A DNA stretch of 64,000 nt from Geothrix paludis (GTDB lineage: Bacteria; Acidobacteriota; Holophagae; Holophagales; Holophagaceae), in NCBI RefSeq assembly GCF_022808815.1, contig NZ_JAKZLC010000002.1, forward strand, positions 496,001-560,000. The letters run 5' to 3'. The notes under the pieces were generated by a model. The model was not told where the DNA came from. It did no database searches and was given only the letters and a program-made list of their open reading frames with translations. Below, in pieces: positions 61,627-64,000 of this stretch. The position numbers and the translations under genes were made by a program. The number at the start of each line of letters is the position of its first letter. The first letter of the stretch is position 1.

Positions 61627-63270
61627 ATGTCAATGCATCATGGACCTTACGCATTCCATTCCCGCCAGACCTCCGGAGTCCGTTTTCGTTTCGACCCAGT
61701 TCAAGGCCGGAGGCACCGGTCGCTCGCGGCCCTCGTGTCCGAACTGCTCCTGAAGCGGACTGAAATGAATGCCATTCTCGACACGACTCCAAACGCCGTC
61801 TGCATCCTGTCCAAGGACGGGGTCACCCGATGCAATCCCGCTGCCCTCCGGATGTTTGGTGCCACGTCCCTCGATGAGCTTCGGGACACCTTCGGAAGGC
61901 ATGTGGAGGGGTTCGCCCTTCGCTGGCCAGACAGCCAGCTCCCCCTCCGCAAGGAGGAGCGCCCGCTCACACGCGCCCTCTCGGGGGAACGGCTGACCGA
62001 AATTGTTCTGGCCACCCACGCCGGGACCGGCGATGAAATCATCCTCCGGATCACGGCCGCGCCCATTCTGAACATGGGCCGCATCATCGGTGCCGTGGGC
62101 GTCCACTCGGATATCACCTGGGGAAGGCGGGCGGGAGCTTCCTCTTCCCCATCTGGCCAGGAGCCGCTGATGGGGAGCGGGTGGCCAGGCCAACCCATGC
62201 ACCCGCGCTCGAAGGAACAGGCACTCCGGGAACAGGCGGAAGCAGAACTCCACAGGGCTCACACGGAGATACAGGAGCTGAAGAAGCATCTTCAGGCGGG
62301 GCACGCGTACCTGTTCCAGGAGACCAACCGCACCTACAACTTCGGTGAGGTGATCGGACAAAGCCGCTGCCTGGAGGACGTTTTCTACCGGGTCGAAGCC
62401 GTGGCACCGCAGGATTCGACGGTGCTGCTGCTGGGCGAGACGGGAACGGGCAAGGGACTGGTGGCCCGCGCCATCCACAGCAGGAGCCTGCGCAAGCACC
62501 GCCCCCTCGTCACTGTCAACTGCACCGCCCTGCCCGGCAACCTGATTGAAAGCGAGCTCTTCGGGCGCGAGAAGGGCGCCTTCACGGGGGCCAGTTCCCA
62601 GCAGCTGGGCCGATTCGAACTGGCCGACAAGGGCACCATCCTCCTGGACGAGATTGGCGATCTGCCTTTCGAGCTGCAGGCCAAACTGCTGCACGTCATC
62701 CAGGAAGGTGAGTTCAGCCGCCTGGGCAGCGCGAAGACGGTGAAGGTCGATGTCCGCATCATCGCGGCCACGAACCGGGACCTCTACGAGGAGATCCGGC
62801 TGGGCCGCTTCCGGGAGGATCTGTTCTACCGGCTCAACATCTTTCCCATCACCGTGCCCCCCCTGCGGGAGCGCAAAGAGGACATCCCGCTGCTCGTCGA
62901 CTATTTTCTTGATAAATTCAATCGCAAGCTTGGCAAAAACATTAGAACGGTCACCAACGGCACCATGGATGACCTCATGGCCCACTCCTGGCCCGGCAAT
63001 GTGCGGGAGCTGGAGAGCGTCATCGAGAGGGCCGTGATCATCTCCAAGGGCACCACCTTGCAGGTGCTGGATCATTTCGAGGCTCCCTCCCTGGCCGGGC
63101 CGCAGGATGAAGGGAAACCGCTGGTCGATCTGGAGCGCGACTACATCGATCAGGTGCTGCGGAGGACCAACTGGAGGATCGAGGGCAGCAAGGGGGCGGC
63201 CCGCATCCTCGGCCTGAATCCGAGCACCCTCCGCGGCCGGATGCGGAAGGAGGGCATCCACCGCCCCTGA
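61627..63270 (+). CDS. PAS-domain sigma-54-dependent transcriptional activator
   Basis: A 547-residue NtrC-family activator without a receiver. N-terminal PAS domain (about 48-170, ILDTTPNAVCILSKDGVTRCNPAALRMFG), a coiled linker (about 195-230), AAA+ domain with Walker A GETGTGKG (270-277), the intact GAFTGA loop (317-322) and Walker B LLDEIG (Asp341-Glu342), then a Fis-type HTH near the C-terminus (WRIEGSKGAARILGLNPSTLRGRM). All the motifs needed to activate sigma-54 are present, unlike the gene at 44104. Start 61627 follows a GGGGGG run; 61588 is possible. It lies between two target-like promoters that share motifs. The PAS ligand is unknown. Confidence 0.94.
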   Translation: MSMHHGPYAFHSRQTSGVRFRFDPVQGRRHRSLAALVSELLLKRTEMNAILDTTPNAVCILSKDGVTRCNPAALRMFGATSLDELRDTFGRHVEGFALRWPDSQLPLRKEERPLTRALSGERLTEIVLATHAGTGDEIILRITAAPILNMGRIIGAVGVHSDITWGRRAGASSSPSGQEPLMGSGWPGQPMHPRSKEQALREQAEAELHRAHTEIQELKKHLQAGHAYLFQETNRTYNFGEVIGQSRCLEDVFYRVEAVAPQDSTVLLLGETGTGKGLVARAIHSRSLRKHRPLVTVNCTALPGNLIESELFGREKGAFTGASSQQLGRFELADKGTILLDEIGDLPFELQAKLLHVIQEGEFSRLGSAKTVKVDVRIIAATNRDLYEEIRLGRFREDLFYRLNIFPITVPPLRERKEDIPLLVDYFLDKFNRKLGKNIRTVTNGTMDDLMAHSWPGNVRELESVIERAVIISKGTTLQVLDHFEAPSLAGPQDEGKPLVDLERDYIDQVLRRTNWRIEGSKGAARILGLNPSTLRGRMRKEGIHRP

Positions 63271-63370
63271 TCAGGCGGAGGCCCGTCGCATTTGGCGAAT
63301 CCGCACCATGGCGCGGTGGGTCGCGCCAGGATTTCAGCTGTGCCAGCAGGCATGGGTCGATCAAGCTGTA

Positions 63371-63428
63371 CATCTATAACAATTAAGATTAATTTTTTAT
63401 CTTTACATTGTCTGGCATGTGATTTGAC
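63371..63428 (+). promoter_or_regulatory. Shared upstream motif and sigma-54-like promoter of the coiled-coil gene
   Basis: CATCTATAA and TTAAGATTAAT at 63371-63393, then TGGCATGTGATTTGAC at 63413-63428. Both elements match those upstream of the HybA-like gene; the core differs at three positions of 18 (TCTGGCATGKGAYTTGAY). The promoter is about 80 bases before the ATG at 63507. Location downstream of the activator, in an AT-rich patch, fits co-regulation. Confidence 0.5.
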
Positions 63429-63506
63429 ACCTCCAGGTCCAGGTCGTCAAAGGGCAGCTGCTGGGCCCTGGACCGACCTTCCAACCCTTCTGGACTGGAT
63501 GGAACG

Positions 63507-63833
63507 ATGCGCGTCAACGAAGACGTCCCTCTGCCTCCCCCCTCCTCTTTCTCAAGGCGAAAGGCCGACACCGAGCGGCTGGAGGCCCAGCTCGCGGAAT
63601 GGACCGCGACCATCGCGCAGGCCCGCGCCAGGGCGAAGCGGTGCAGGTCAGACACCGGGCTCGAATTCGACCGGATCGCGGATGAGCTGCAACTCCTGCG
63701 GAATGAGGCTGGCGCCCAGGTCATGCGCCTGAAAGGTTCGACCGGCCTCGACGGGGAGGGCCTGCTGACGGAACTGGACAACCGATGGGAGCTCCTTCGC
63801 ACCCGCCTTCGGCGGGCCGAAGCTGAGATCTGA
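63507..63833 (+). CDS. Small coiled-coil protein of unknown function
   Basis: A 108-residue soluble protein that I do not recognise. After a Pro-rich start (EDVPLPPPSSFSRRK) it is helical with heptad-like spacing (TERLEAQLAEWTATIAQARARAK, then LQLLRNEAGAQVMRLKG). No TM helix or catalytic motif. It begins with ATG at 63507 and a weak ribosome site. The promoter region shares two motifs with the hyb-like operon, which suggests that it belongs to the same regulon. Confidence 0.65.
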   Translation: MRVNEDVPLPPPSSFSRRKADTERLEAQLAEWTATIAQARARAKRCRSDTGLEFDRIADELQLLRNEAGAQVMRLKGSTGLDGEGLLTELDNRWELLRTRLRRAEAEI

Positions 63834-64000
63834 GCGGATGTCGAAGGTGATCCATGGGGGGTGAGGAATCTGAATGGCGATGGGACGGCAGGCGGTGCCC
63901 TTCTGTCATTGGAATAGGAGGGCGGTTACCCTGTGAGGCCCCATCTCACAGCAGACCCAGTCCCAGCTCTCCCGAGGCATCGCTTGCACCAGCCCACACC
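63834..64000. other. Right edge, unassigned (possible partial minus-strand gene)
   Basis: No complete gene. An inverted repeat CTGTGAG (63931-63937) and CTCACAG (63945-63951) is present. On the minus strand an open frame enters from the right edge and ends at a TGA at 63906-63908 (about 31 codons, including AMPRESWDWVCCEMGPHRV). It could be the tail of a gene, but is too short to judge. Confidence 0.25.

Overview
This 64 kb window is a dense, high-GC stretch of chromosome from a Gram-negative bacterium. The envelope genes (two beta-barrel proteins, a lipid A type acyltransferase, a heptosyltransferase-like enzyme, a lipoprotein) require an outer membrane. The mix of a tricorn-type protease, many secreted peptidases, a membrane-anchored Ser/Thr kinase, c-type cytochromes and NtrC-like regulators fits an Acidobacteriota/Holophaga-Geothrix type organism. 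That assignment is an inference from gene content, because no rRNA gene is present. No tRNA, rRNA, IS element, prophage or CRISPR array was seen.

Layout. 0-5 kb: the 5' end of a trmO-like gene, an alpha/beta hydrolase, then a three-gene sensor kinase / cupredoxin / outer-membrane barrel group. 5-15 kb: a TIGR03118-type lipoprotein, a MocR-type regulator without its PLP lysine, rsmH, a secreted M28 peptidase, a tricorn protease and a secreted MetX-like hydrolase. 15-20.4 kb: a minus-strand respiratory module (TTG-started porin, tatA, Tat-exported flavoprotein, tetraheme cytochrome c) beside an AraC regulator and a dienelactone hydrolase. 20.5-38 kb: a GGDEF protein, dut, a coiled-coil protein, a YdjM-like membrane protein, rlmN, an M1-like peptidase, a DMT transporter, an AhpD-GNAT-DoxX operon divergent from a second (intact) MocR regulator, an M16 peptidase, an ArsR/quinone reductase divergon and a four-gene ABC-2 exporter operon. 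38-50 kb: a 7TM protein, dnaE, two degenerate enhancer-binding-protein relatives, two secreted transglutaminase-like proteins (one fused to a gluzincin protease domain) and a YihY membrane protein. 50-58 kb: lon-clpX-greA, lipid A acyltransferase, heptosyltransferase, arginine deiminase, each block closed by clear hairpin terminators.

The most interesting part is 57.8-64 kb. A 2-Cys peroxiredoxin is preceded by a sequence resembling an IscR/Rrf2 operator and followed by a degenerate duplicate of its own 3' end, with strong hairpins after both copies. Next comes an orphan HybA/HybB-like quinone-linked electron-transfer module with two tiny membrane proteins and no hydrogenase subunits. It is divergent from a canonical sigma-54 activator carrying a PAS domain. 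The promoter regions of the hyb-like operon and of a small coiled-coil gene on the far side of the activator share a near-identical -24/-12-like element (TCTGGCATGKGAYTTGAY) and a second AT-rich upstream motif (CATCTRTAA plus TTAAGATTAAT). The spacing to the start codon is almost the same in both. This suggests a small self-contained regulon: one activator, a membrane redox complex and an unknown coiled-coil protein. Base composition is visibly lower in GC here than elsewhere.
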